A stretch of DNA of 64,000 nt from NCBI RefSeq assembly GCF_014218355.1, contig NZ_AP023368.1, positions 1,926,001 through 1,990,000 on the forward strand, given 5' to 3'. The notes beneath the pieces were generated by a model, which searched no databases, was not told the DNA's origin, and saw nothing but the letters and a program-made list of their open reading frames with translations. How positions within the stretch are numbered: position 1 is the first letter of the stretch; every line of letters begins with the position of its first letter. Both the position numbers and the translations under genes were made by a program. Shown here piece by piece: positions 36,857 to 48,803 of this stretch. This DNA comes from Anaerocolumna chitinilytica (GTDB lineage: Bacteria; Bacillota; Clostridia; Lachnospirales; Lachnospiraceae).

Positions 36857-38665
36857 ATGAACATAATACCAATGCCCAAAAACCTAACGGAAGGCCAGCT
36901 TCTGCAGAATGGTATTCCTTCAGGAATATATATATATACCAATGTAAACGGATTTCTGGTGGAGTATACCAAAGCTCTGTTCCAACAGGATATCTTGCTG
37001 AAAGCTACAGTTCCATTCTTTTTTTTGCAGATATCAGATGAATTTGACTTTTATATGGAACATTTGCCTGAAATATTACAAGATAAAGAAGAGGGGTATA
37101 TATTAAAGATTGGAACGAAAGGAACGGTTATTGCAGCCGGGAGCAGTAAAGGTCTATTCTACGGGATACAAACCTTTTTACAAATAAGAGAATTGGGGTG
37201 TGACAGAGAACTTGAAATAATTGATTGGCCGGATAATGGTATCAGAGGATACCATTTTGAATCGAGATTTGGCATTCCGAAATTTGAAAGAATAATAGGG
37301 ATTATCGATGAACTGTGCAGATACAAGTTCAATACCATTCTAATGGAATTGGAAGACAAATTCCCATATGATGAGCTTAAGGGAATAACCTCGGAGAATG
37401 CTCTAGATAAAGAGCAATTACAAGAAATCGTCCGGTACGCAAATGACAGGTACATTGAAATAATACCCCTTCAGCAGACCCTGGGACATGTTGAATACAT
37501 ATTGAAAAATGATGACTACTATCATATGAGGGAAGTAAGAAGCGGTGTGGTAAATAGTGAACTTCCTTTTTCCTTCAATCCCATAGGCAATCTTTCCTTT
37601 AATGATATCGACGAGTTTTGCCCATCCAATGAAGAAACCAATGATTTGATAGAAAAAATGTGCAGGGAGATGGCGGATAAGTATCCCTCAAGCAAGTATA
37701 TACATATAGGCTGTGACGAGGCTTGGAATTTAATCCACTGTGAATTGTGCAAAGAAAAGTATGGGGAGAATGGATATCATAAGGTTTTTCTGGAACACAC
37801 AAACCGTGTGGCCAAAGTTGTTACAGCATTGGGCAAATCACCGGTTATCTGGGATGATTTACTGAGAGGCTTTTCAGATGAAGAATTTGAGTTACTGGAT
37901 AAGAACATCGTAATTATGTGCTGGCTTTATTATGAGGGTGATCTGGAAAAAGGGATAACCTTGATTAATAAATATAAGAAAGCTGGTTTTCAGGTAATAG
38001 GAGCTTCCTCAGCGAAATGTTGTGAAGGAATGAGTTCGGATTACCTTGATATGCCCAATATGAAAGACCGCCTGATAAACATTAATGACTGGAGCATATT
38101 ATCAACAAGGTTTGATTTGATGGGTGTAATAACTACAGTCTGGTCAAATTACACCGGTACCATAGCACCCCCGCACCCATTCTTTGATACTATGTGGTAT
38201 CCGCTTATTTATTCGGCAGATAAATACTGGAATACAGCTACCGATGATCAAGAGTTCGAGAAGAGATTTCTTAAGAATTTCTTCGGAGTGGATGGTATTG
38301 AAGATTGCTTTGGAAATGAAAGTGATTTAGTGTACGAAAAAGCTTCCCTCCTTACCACAAGCTGCAAAAGAAATAAGTATATTGCAGAGGTGTACAAATT
38401 CACTTCTTTGCTTTCTGTCTACAGGCAGAAAAGTATGGCAACCTACAGGGAAATGTATAAACTGTGCGATGGAACACCGGTAAGAGAAAAATCCATTGTG
38501 GTAAAGAAAATCGAAGAGCTAAAGACCATGAGAGAATACCTGAAGCCTGAGATTGCAAGATTGATAAATATAAACTTTCATAAAACCGATGTAAATGAAT
38601 TTGTAAATTCCAGATTTTTAATGGATGAAAAGCTTTATCACAAATTTAAATGTGAATTATTATGA
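36857..38665 (+). CDS. Cytoplasmic GH20 beta-N-acetylhexosaminidase
   Basis: Exo-hexosaminidase of 602 residues, no signal peptide, so it acts on imported oligosaccharides. A GH20b-like N-terminal domain (about 1-125) precedes the TIM barrel. RGYHFESRFGI stands where the barrel begins. The catalytic Asp-Glu pair is in HIGCDEAWNL near 285, and CWLYYEGD and TVWSNYTGT provide substrate-binding aromatics. It releases terminal GlcNAc or GalNAc for kinase, NagA and NagB. Last gene of the amino-sugar locus, AGGTG ribosome site, followed by a bidirectional terminator. Confidence 0.9.
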   Translation: MNIIPMPKNLTEGQLLQNGIPSGIYIYTNVNGFLVEYTKALFQQDILLKATVPFFFLQISDEFDFYMEHLPEILQDKEEGYILKIGTKGTVIAAGSSKGLFYGIQTFLQIRELGCDRELEIIDWPDNGIRGYHFESRFGIPKFERIIGIIDELCRYKFNTILMELEDKFPYDELKGITSENALDKEQLQEIVRYANDRYIEIIPLQQTLGHVEYILKNDDYYHMREVRSGVVNSELPFSFNPIGNLSFNDIDEFCPSNEETNDLIEKMCREMADKYPSSKYIHIGCDEAWNLIHCELCKEKYGENGYHKVFLEHTNRVAKVVTALGKSPVIWDDLLRGFSDEEFELLDKNIVIMCWLYYEGDLEKGITLINKYKKAGFQVIGASSAKCCEGMSSDYLDMPNMKDRLININDWSILSTRFDLMGVITTVWSNYTGTIAPPHPFFDTMWYPLIYSADKYWNTATDDQEFEKRFLKNFFGVDGIEDCFGNESDLVYEKASLLTTSCKRNKYIAEVYKFTSLLSVYRQKSMATYREMYKLCDGTPVREKSIVVKKIEELKTMREYLKPEIARLININFHKTDVNEFVNSRFLMDEKLYHKFKCELL

Positions 38666-38801
38666 GGAATAATGTGCATATGAGATGTGCCTGCAAAACC
38701 TCGGTATAGTCTTACAGCAGGTTGCGGTACGTGAAAATTCAAGGTTAAATTTCAGAAAGGATGCCTTAACAAAGAAACAGTAATTAATATTAAGCCATAA
38801 A

Positions 38802-38845
38802 AAAATATGCCGTCAAGGTCCATAAGACTTTTGACGGCATATTTT
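38802..38845. terminator. Bidirectional terminator between GH20 and the RDD gene
   Basis: AAAATATGCCGTCAA (38802-38816) and its perfect complement (38831-38845) around a 14-base loop. A-rich on one side, T-rich on the other. Confidence 0.9.
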
Positions 38846-38852
38846 ACTCTTC

Positions 38853-39566
38853 TCAAGGCATTTTAAGAGCATTTGCATGCTTTTGAAGGCTTGAAAGGTT
38901 CTGGGGTTCCTTAACCGGTTCTAATTCATAAAGCATAGTTTGGGATAATTTGTCCTGGAGCAGCTGCTTTCTTTTGCTCAGAAAATAAACGGCGAGTGAA
39001 ATGAGTGAAGTTATATAGTAAAAAGTTTGAGAATACGCTACCACATCAATATGAAAGGACATTTTAATCAGTGTAATGATATAAATGTTGGAGGTGGTTA
39101 AATATCCCTGCAGCAGCACAAAGAATATCATGTGACGTAGAAAGAGCGACTTCAGGTTGACGGAGGCTGCTCCCTGGGTTGTGTCCCTCAGGCTTGCATC
39201 CACTCGGGCGGTGTTCACTCGGGCTACGCCCTTGGATACGCTCCCCCGGGTTACATCCGCTCGTACTTTGTCAGAGGGAAGCAGTTGCAAACGCATCATG
39301 CGCCACCCAAGGGTCTGTCCGGTATGTCCCTTATTTTTGAATCGGTAAGGTACAATACAGTAGTAGAAGAAATGACAGAGGAGGGCGGCGATTCCGGCTG
39401 TCCATGCCAAACCAAGGGAAAGACCCTCCAGGGTATTTGTAATGATTAGATCTCTGCCTTGGATGGATTGAAATATAATTACGGGTACACTTCCCAATAA
39501 AGAAGCAATATACCAATCAATAATAAAGGCGATAAATCGTTTAGTTACAGGTGCTTGTTTTAACAT
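38853..39566 (-). CDS. RDD-family membrane protein with a repetitive loop
   Basis: Membrane protein of 237 residues. The RDD signature appears as RFIAFIIDWYIASLLG near the N-terminus, and TGQTLGWRMMRLQLLP after the second membrane segment. About four membrane segments. Between them lies an unusual stretch (about residues 100-135, VRADVTRGSVSKGVARVNTA...) encoded by G+C-rich imperfect repeats unlike the rest of the gene. The ATG at 39566 is preferred because TGAGG lies 6 bases before it; the open frame extends to a TTG at 39617. It follows the LicR-type gene and may be co-transcribed. Function of RDD proteins is mostly unknown (ion transport in some). Confidence 0.75.
   Translation of the reverse strand: MLKQAPVTKRFIAFIIDWYIASLLGSVPVIIFQSIQGRDLIITNTLEGLSLGLAWTAGIAALLCHFFYYCIVPYRFKNKGHTGQTLGWRMMRLQLLPSDKVRADVTRGSVSKGVARVNTARVDASLRDTTQGAASVNLKSLFLRHMIFFVLLQGYLTTSNIYIITLIKMSFHIDVVAYSQTFYYITSLISLAVYFLSKRKQLLQDKLSQTMLYELEPVKEPQNLSSLQKHANALKMP
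39180..39275. repeat. G+C-rich imperfect repeats inside the RDD gene
   Basis: The plus strand shows short repeated blocks such as CACTCGGGC (twice), with related CTCAGGCTTGC, CTCCCCCGGGTT and ATCCGCTCG, in a segment clearly richer in G+C than its surroundings. It stays in frame and adds about 30 residues rich in Arg, Val, Ala and Thr to a loop of the protein. Confidence 0.55.
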
Positions 39567-39572
39567 ACTTAA

Positions 39573-39638
39573 CCTCATTTCTGCGCATGCTTTTAGCGCT
39601 TTGGAGTGAAGGACCAAAAATCTTTCACTCTTACCTCC
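39573..39638 (-). repeat. Leader element before the RDD gene (single copy)
   Basis: About 66 bp that match the tandem element before ric (54351-54485): shared blocks are CTGCG..GCTTT.A, GGAGTRAA and ATCTTTCACTCTT..CTCC on the plus strand. Read on the minus strand it opens with GGAGG, then GTG 5 bases later starting a 12-codon frame that ends TAA (39628-39593), and closes with the GAGG that serves the RDD start codon. GAGTGAA and TTCACTC can form a hairpin. Confidence 0.6.
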
Positions 39639-39652
39639 AATAACTCCTATTC

Positions 39653-41569
39653 TTAAACTAGTGAAACAAGTAAATCAATAAATTCCTGATAAGATTTCGT
39701 TGATACCAGTGCATGCAGATACCGGTTATCGGATATGATTTCTGTTACAAAATCAAAGATATCCCGGAATATCGGACGGTCATCCTCCTGGATGGCCAAC
39801 ATAAAGATGATATTGACCTTGTTGTTCTTCCAATTGATTCCGGAGGGATGAACAGACACTGCAATGGCTGTCTGCTTTGAACACATCTCAAAGGGGTGAG
39901 GCATGGCAATATTGGTATAAGCACTGGAACTAATAGATTCCCGTTCAAAAATACTTTCTTTGAAATCTGCATCTACAAATCCCTGCTGTTCTAGAGCATC
40001 GGCCATAAAAGTAATAGCTTCTTTTTCAGAAGGAAAGTCCTGATTGAAGAAAATCAAATCCTCATAAAAAAGGAATTTCAGTTTGTTCTCCATTTTCATT
40101 TTTAACTGTTGTTTTTTGATACTTTCAATGACGGAAGTTATAGCTCCGATATCTTTATTTCCCATCTGAACCGGAATCTGTATCAGGGGAACAGACGGAT
40201 GAGGAATAATCGGAATTGTGGAGATAATAAACTGATAATCCTTGTAGTTTATTATTTCATCGGAGGAAGATATGACTCCGGCGATAATGATGTCATCTTC
40301 AAATATCATACCAATCTTTTTTACCAGATTCAGATGAATGGAATAATATTGCGGGCACACAATTAATACCATGACCTTATTCATCAATGCCCGCTGCTCT
40401 TCAATCAATACACCGATATGCAGGGCGATATAAGCAATCTCATCTTCGGATAGAATACAGCCTTCCCGCTGGTTGATGATATCAGCGATAAAAACAGAAA
40501 CATCGTATATAAAAGGACAGGTATTCTTTATGGTCAAAAACTGCGGATTGCGCAGGTGGATATTATGCTTTAACCTTACCAGCATATTACGCAGATGCAG
40601 TGCAAAGCGAAGGATAAAATCCTGGCTGTTTAGATTAAAGCGGTAAGTGTTACGTACTTTATTCTGAATTAATTCTATTAACTCATGGATTTCAGGCGTA
40701 ATGACATCTTCTAACGAAGTTTTCTTTGAATCCATCAGATTTTCAGGTACCACCTGGGACATTAGAAGAAGTGATAAATCATAAATATCGCCGGAGGTAA
40801 GGGTGATGTTAAAATACTGCTTTATCTCTTTTGCCATTTTCTCCATAATTTCCAGGATGAAGGGAGCAATGATGTCGTCCACATTCTCAGGCAGGGATTC
40901 CTTAGAGCTTGCTCCTTCTCTGGAACGCTCCATCGTAATACCTACATGGAGGATAAAATTCATCAAAGCAAAATCATCGATAAATAATTGATGCTTTAAC
41001 AGAATATCCGTGATAATATGCTTTACTATCTTAAGGTCAAGATTCGGCAGATAAACCTGTAAGGATTCAAGATTGCAGCAGAAATCCTTTGTATCCTCAT
41101 AGATTAGATGGGATATTAATTTTTTCTTATTCTTTTCGGAACCTTCAATACTTCCGATATTGTTTTTGCTCTTAAATACTAAATCAAATTCACCCAGCTT
41201 GGATTTCAGCCTGCTGATTTCGTTGGTCAGGGTCAAAGGAGAGATACATAGGTCCTCCGCCATTTGATCCAGATTATAAGAAAGCCCTTCCATAATTAAT
41301 TTCTTTATGATATAAGAAATCCGTCCTTCTGAATTCTGCGGAATAGAGGAGGGTGAGGTATTAAGAATCTGAGAAGCCAGAGAAAAGTTCTCCAATAGGA
41401 AGCCATTGCGGGAAGAGGCAATAATATCCGGGTAGGCTGAATTTAAATCAGCAATGTAAGATTTTACACTGCGTACGGAGTAACTTAGAGCAACGGAGAT
41501 TTCAACGGCGGTAACCCATGATTTCTGCTGGCTTAGATAAGTTAATACCTGATATTTTTTATCTTTCAC
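39653..41569 (-). CDS. LicR/BglG-type PTS-regulated transcriptional activator
   Basis: Regulator of 638 residues. Two N-terminal helix-turn-helix regions (about 10-60 and 90-140: MAEDLCISPLTLTNEISRLKSKL), two PRD domains (about 185-290 with His in FILHVGITMER; 300-405 with IALHIGVLIE), an EIIB-like region (about 410-495) and an EIIA domain of the fructose/mannitol type (500-638, His in AYTNIAMPHPFEM). HPr- and EII-dependent phosphorylation of these domains controls activity in the family. It is divergent from the PTS operon that starts at 41842, its obvious target. Direct DNA-binding activator rather than RNA antiterminator, since no CAT RNA-binding domain is seen. Confidence 0.92.
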   Translation of the reverse strand: MKDKKYQVLTYLSQQKSWVTAVEISVALSYSVRSVKSYIADLNSAYPDIIASSRNGFLLENFSLASQILNTSPSSIPQNSEGRISYIIKKLIMEGLSYNLDQMAEDLCISPLTLTNEISRLKSKLGEFDLVFKSKNNIGSIEGSEKNKKKLISHLIYEDTKDFCCNLESLQVYLPNLDLKIVKHIITDILLKHQLFIDDFALMNFILHVGITMERSREGASSKESLPENVDDIIAPFILEIMEKMAKEIKQYFNITLTSGDIYDLSLLLMSQVVPENLMDSKKTSLEDVITPEIHELIELIQNKVRNTYRFNLNSQDFILRFALHLRNMLVRLKHNIHLRNPQFLTIKNTCPFIYDVSVFIADIINQREGCILSEDEIAYIALHIGVLIEEQRALMNKVMVLIVCPQYYSIHLNLVKKIGMIFEDDIIIAGVISSSDEIINYKDYQFIISTIPIIPHPSVPLIQIPVQMGNKDIGAITSVIESIKKQQLKMKMENKLKFLFYEDLIFFNQDFPSEKEAITFMADALEQQGFVDADFKESIFERESISSSAYTNIAMPHPFEMCSKQTAIAVSVHPSGINWKNNKVNIIFMLAIQEDDRPIFRDIFDFVTEIISDNRYLHALVSTKSYQEFIDLLVSLV

Positions 41570-41588
41570 TCAAATCCTCCTTTCTACA

Positions 41589-41688
41589 TGACTTTATAAA
41601 TTAGGATACCTATCTGACAGTCTACACGATTTTGTGAATTGGGATACATATCCTCATTCTCCTCGATTTTAAGAATTAGAATATCTTT
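41589..41688. promoter_or_regulatory. Three direct repeats in the licR-PTS divergent region
   Basis: A motif of the form GAYTTT-N3-AATTRGRATA occurs at 41590, 41628 and 41665, steps of 38 and 37 bases. Copies 1 and 2 match at about 20 of 25 positions; the third is weaker at its end. Candidate binding array for the LicR-type activator, or a local duplication. Confidence 0.5.
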
Positions 41689-41726
41689 TTACAATTTTAT
41701 TATATAGAATCCCAAAATTAAAGCAA

Positions 41727-41754
41727 TGGCAACGATTGCACTTTAATAGTGCAA
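41727..41754 (+). promoter_or_regulatory. Dyad and cre-like site before the PTS operon
   Basis: TTGCACT-TTAAT-AGTGCAA (41736-41754) is a perfect 7-base dyad. Overlapping its left arm is TGGCAACGATTGCA (41727-41740), which matches the CcpA cre consensus at about 11 of 14 positions. Both lie about 90-115 bases before the IIA start, a plausible place for activation by the LicR-type protein and catabolite control. Confidence 0.45.
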
Positions 41755-41841
41755 ATCCTGTAATAGAAAATTATGAGTAAAAAAATATAATGTATTCATA
41801 AGGTGTTGCACAAACACGAAAAAGGGAAGGAGGATATGCTC

Positions 41842-42153
41842 ATGGACGGAATTGAGAAAAGCATGGAAATCATTGCGTATGGCGGCGAAGGCAAGAGCCT
41901 TGCTATGCAGGCAATACAAAAAGCAAGAGTAGGAGCCTTTCTGGAAGCAGAAGAATTACTGAAACAAGCAGACGAGGCCATTGTGAAATGCCACCAGCAG
42001 CATAGTGAATTACTGTTTTATGATGCAGAGCATAATGATTTACAGATTTCAATGCTTTTGGTGCATGCCGCAGACCACTTGACGAGTGCTGACATTATTA
42101 GAGAGATGGCAGAAGAAATCGTTCATATGTATAAGGAGATTAAAAATGTATAG
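41842..42153 (+). CDS. PTS lactose/cellobiose-type IIA component
   Basis: Phosphocarrier of 103 residues, helical, of the Lac/Chb IIA family. It accepts phosphate from HPr, most likely on His75 in VHAADHLTSAD, and passes it to IIB. Helix with GGEGKSLAMQAIQKARVG near 15-31 is typical. ATG at 41842 is chosen because GGAAGGAGG ends 8 bases before it; the in-frame ATG 6 bases upstream is too close. First gene of the PTS operon, overlapping IIB by 8 bases. Confidence 0.93.
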   Translation: MDGIEKSMEIIAYGGEGKSLAMQAIQKARVGAFLEAEELLKQADEAIVKCHQQHSELLFYDAEHNDLQISMLLVHAADHLTSADIIREMAEEIVHMYKEIKNV

Positions 42154-42454
42154 GATAGCATTGGTATGTGAAAATGGTGCCAGTACCGGGATGGTAGTAC
42201 GTAAAATGCAGGCTGCAGCTGAAAAAAAGGCAATAGAAGCAGAGATAAAAGCGTACCCATTTACACAACTGGAGAATTTTATTGAAGAAAAAGATGTAAT
42301 ATTGTTCGGACCCCAGCTGGCGTATAAGTTAACCCAGGCAAAGAAGACTTTTGAGAAATATGCAGATAAGATGGAAACCATAAGTCCGGTGGATTTTGGA
42401 ATGATGAACGGAGAAAAAATACTAAACGATGCAATTAAGATTGCCGACAAATAA
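42146..42454 (+). CDS. PTS lactose/cellobiose-type IIB component
   Basis: Phosphocarrier of 102 residues. Active-site Cys8 in IALVCENGASTGM, the expected place. It takes phosphate from IIA and gives it to the sugar during transport through IIC. The start at 42146 follows AAGGAG and overlaps the IIA stop; longer frames upstream lie within IIA. Overlap and order IIA-IIB-IIC show a standard cytoplasmic pair plus membrane component. Confidence 0.93.
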   Translation: MYRIALVCENGASTGMVVRKMQAAAEKKAIEAEIKAYPFTQLENFIEEKDVILFGPQLAYKLTQAKKTFEKYADKMETISPVDFGMMNGEKILNDAIKIADK

Positions 42455-42465
42455 AGGAGAAAAAA

Positions 42466-43722
42466 ATGAATAAATTAATTGATTCATTGCAAAAAGCTTT
42501 GATGCCGTTAGCAAATAAGATCAGCGCAATCAAATTCTTAAGTGCGTTGGGAGCTACGTTCCAGATATTGCTGCCAATTATTATGATTGGTTCCTTTTCC
42601 TGCCTTGGTGCGTTTTTAAATATTCCTGCCTGGCAGAGCTTTGTAACCGGCACAGGACTCGCTTCTGTATTCATGACAGTTCAGTCCCTGACGCTTAGTA
42701 TAATTACGCTTTACATAGCTTTTGTATTGCCGTATCAATACGCAACCAAAATTGGAGGAGCTCCTCTTTCCAGTGCAATCACAACCTTTATGACTTTTCT
42801 TTTGGTTACTCCTACGGAACTTTATACCAACATTCCCGAAAAATGGTTAGGTTTCCCCGGTTTATTTACCTGCATGATTATTACTGTGATTGTAGTAAGA
42901 CTTAGCAAGCTATTGGTTGATAAGGGCTTGTATATCCATATGCCCGATGGCGTACCCCCTATGGTGGAAGAGTCTTTTAAAGCGATGCTACCTACATTAA
43001 TATTTGCTGTTGTGGGTATAACAATCAATGTTTTAATGGCAAAGACCAGCTTTGGAAGCATTCATCAGGTGATTTATACCTTTATTCAGACTCCTTTACA
43101 GAGCTTTGGCCTCTCCTTCCCGGCTTATCTGTTTGTACAGGTTCTGTCAACCCTGTTTATGTTCTGCGGTATTCATGGAAATGCGATTTTTAGTATTATT
43201 TCTCCTCTTACCATGAATGCATCTGCTGAAAACCTCAGCGCATTGGCTGCAGGAACACCGCTGCCTCATATTATAATCGATTCCTTCTCCGTATTGTGCC
43301 AGCCCGGTGGTATCGGCGGTACTTTCGGACTTGCATTCCTGATGGCATTTGCAGCTAAGAGCAAGAGAATGAAGACTTTGGGAAGATTATCAATTGTACC
43401 TGCTATCTTCGGTATCAATGAGCCCCTGTTATTCGGTATTCCCATTATGTTAAACCCTTTATTATTCATTCCTTATGTTTTGAATCCAATCATTTGTACC
43501 TCCATCAGTTATATTTCTATCGCGGTTGGGATTACACCCAGACTTACCGGAACAACGGTTAACTGGACAATGCCTACGATTATATCCGGCTTTCTTGCCC
43601 AGGGTATTCCGACGGCAGTACTTCAGATCATATTAATTCTCATTACTACGCTGATTTGGTTCCCGTTCTTTAGACTTGTAGACAGACAGATTGTAAAAGA
43701 AGAATCCGTAGCAGCAGAATAG
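42466..43722 (+). CDS. PTS cellobiose-family IIC permease
   Basis: Membrane permease of 418 residues of the lactose/cellobiose IIC family, about ten membrane segments. Typical features: N-terminal LMPLANKISAIKFLSALGATFQILLP, CGIHGNAIFSIISPL near 225, and FGINEPLLFGIPIMLNPLLFIPY near 310, which holds the conserved NEP motif for sugar binding and phosphorylation. It imports beta-glucosides (cellobiose or aryl-glucosides) as 6-phosphates. No IIA or IIB is fused. Confidence 0.94.
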   Translation: MNKLIDSLQKALMPLANKISAIKFLSALGATFQILLPIIMIGSFSCLGAFLNIPAWQSFVTGTGLASVFMTVQSLTLSIITLYIAFVLPYQYATKIGGAPLSSAITTFMTFLLVTPTELYTNIPEKWLGFPGLFTCMIITVIVVRLSKLLVDKGLYIHMPDGVPPMVEESFKAMLPTLIFAVVGITINVLMAKTSFGSIHQVIYTFIQTPLQSFGLSFPAYLFVQVLSTLFMFCGIHGNAIFSIISPLTMNASAENLSALAAGTPLPHIIIDSFSVLCQPGGIGGTFGLAFLMAFAAKSKRMKTLGRLSIVPAIFGINEPLLFGIPIMLNPLLFIPYVLNPIICTSISYISIAVGITPRLTGTTVNWTMPTIISGFLAQGIPTAVLQIILILITTLIWFPFFRLVDRQIVKEESVAAE

Positions 43723-43742
43723 TAATTAAATATAAATTTCAA

Positions 43743-43813
43743 GGGGCTGTCGCAAAGTAAGCTCTGTGCAGTATGGCAAGCCATATCCACAGAGATACCT
43801 ATTGCGGCAGCCC
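43743..43813. repeat. Long three-tier hairpin between IIC and GH1
   Basis: GGGGCTGTCGCAA (43743-43755) pairs with TTGCGGCAGCCC (43802-43813). Inside, CTCTGTG pairs with CACAGAG, and ATGG with CCAT. No T run follows; the GH1 ribosome site AAGGAGA comes next. The outer arms resemble terminal repeats of some insertion sequences, so it may be a small non-autonomous element. Alternatively it sets the expression ratio of transporter and enzyme. Confidence 0.6.
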
Positions 43814-43822
43814 ATCACATAA

Positions 43823-47157
<3,335 letters not shown>

Positions 47158-47169
47158 GGAGAACTTTGT

Positions 47170-48789
47170 ATGAAATCATATTATGGGAAATGCGTGTTTT
47201 CAGGCATCGCAATGGGTCCGGTTTGCTTAATAAAGCAAGGGAATCATGCAATAAAGAAGTACACAGTGGAAAACATCGAAGATGAGATGCAGCGTTTTCT
47301 GGAGGCAAAGGCTGTAGCGGTGGAACAATTAGAAATACTTTATCAGAAGGCCCAGAGGGAGATTGGAGAAGAAGAGGCCCTGATCTTTGATGCACATCAG
47401 ATGATGCTTAATGACCTGGATTTCTTAGAAGGAATCAGCAATATGATCTCTCAGAATAAAGTAAATGCGGAATTTGCTGTTTCTGAAACAGGTAAGAATA
47501 TTGCGGAAATCTTCTCTGGGATGGATGATGATTACATGAAAGCCCGGGCAACGGATATCCTAGATGTGTCACAAAGAGTAATTTCTATTATGAGTGGCAG
47601 TCAGACACAGGTGTTACAGATGACAGAGCCTGTCATAATAATTGCGGAAGATCTGACACCCAGTGAAACCATACAGTTTGATAAACAAAAGGTATTAGCC
47701 TTTGTAACAAAGAAAGGTTCTGCCAACTCCCATACAGCAATCCTGGCAAGAATGATGAATGTTCCGTATCTGATTGCCGGTGATATTGAATTGCTTTCGG
47801 AACTAAACAATATGCAGGCTATTGTGGATAGTGAAGAGGGTATCTTACTTCTCGAGCCGGATGCCGCTACAGCTCTGACTTATGGGTCAAAGCAGGAAGC
47901 ATTACTTAAAAAACGTTCTTCCCAGCTTGCACTGAAGGGAATGGCTTCCGCTACAAAATCCGGAAGAAAGGTAAAGCTGTACGCCAACATCGGCGGCCCT
48001 GACGATTTGGATATGGCATTATCAAATGATACGGAAGGAATTGGCCTCTTCCGAAGTGAATTTTTATATATGGGAAGATCGGATTATCCTTCAGAGGAAG
48101 AACAATTTCAAGCATACCAGAAAGTAATACAGGGTATGAAGGGAAAGCCTGTTATCATTCGTACACTGGATATCGGTGCCGATAAACAGGCAGATTATTT
48201 TGAAATTCCTCAGGAAGAGAACCCAGCCATGGGATTTCGAGCCATTAGAATATGCCTTGAAAGAGTACAGATATTTAAAGCACAATTGAGAGCTATTTAC
48301 CGGGCCTCAGCTTTTGGAACTACAGCAATCATGTTTCCAATGATAATTTCCTTGGAGGAAATAATTAAAATCAAGGAGATTGTAGTAGAGGTGAAGGAGG
48401 AACTGCTGGCGGAGGGGATATCCTTCGGACAGGTAGAGCTGGGCATTATGATTGAGACCCCTGCAGCAGTAATGGTCAGTGATGAACTAGCGAGGGAAGT
48501 GGATTTCTTTAGCATCGGAACCAATGACCTTACCCAGTATACTTTGGCAATTGATCGTCAGAACCAATCCTTGGAGAATTACTACAATCCCCATCATAAG
48601 GCATTATTGCGAATGATTGAAATGACGGTTAATAATGCTCATGATGCCGGAATTTGGTGCGGCATATGCGGAGAGTTAGCAGCAGACATGGAAATAACAG
48701 AACAACTGCTCTGTCTTGGGGTAGATGAATTATCGGTTTCGCCGGTATTCATTCTGCCCTTAAGAGAAAGAATCAGAGCAATTGATTAA
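47170..48789 (+). CDS. ptsI: PTS enzyme I (operon-specific copy)
   Basis: Phosphoenolpyruvate-protein phosphotransferase of 539 residues, somewhat shorter than usual (about 570). Phosphohistidine site reads KKGSANSHTAILAR, His188; the usual GGRTSHSAI context is changed but the His is in place. The PEP-binding barrel is complete: LFRSEFLYMGR, RTLDIGADKQ, GFRAIRICL, GIMIETPAAV, FFSIGTNDLTQYTLAIDR, WCGICGELA. It phosphorylates HPr. Having its own EI inside a sugar operon, next to its own HPr, suggests a private phosphate relay for this transporter. Confidence 0.92.
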   Translation: MKSYYGKCVFSGIAMGPVCLIKQGNHAIKKYTVENIEDEMQRFLEAKAVAVEQLEILYQKAQREIGEEEALIFDAHQMMLNDLDFLEGISNMISQNKVNAEFAVSETGKNIAEIFSGMDDDYMKARATDILDVSQRVISIMSGSQTQVLQMTEPVIIIAEDLTPSETIQFDKQKVLAFVTKKGSANSHTAILARMMNVPYLIAGDIELLSELNNMQAIVDSEEGILLLEPDAATALTYGSKQEALLKKRSSQLALKGMASATKSGRKVKLYANIGGPDDLDMALSNDTEGIGLFRSEFLYMGRSDYPSEEEQFQAYQKVIQGMKGKPVIIRTLDIGADKQADYFEIPQEENPAMGFRAIRICLERVQIFKAQLRAIYRASAFGTTAIMFPMIISLEEIIKIKEIVVEVKEELLAEGISFGQVELGIMIETPAAVMVSDELAREVDFFSIGTNDLTQYTLAIDRQNQSLENYYNPHHKALLRMIEMTVNNAHDAGIWCGICGELAADMEITEQLLCLGVDELSVSPVFILPLRERIRAID

Positions 48790-48803
48790 AAGGAGACAGA
48801 TAT

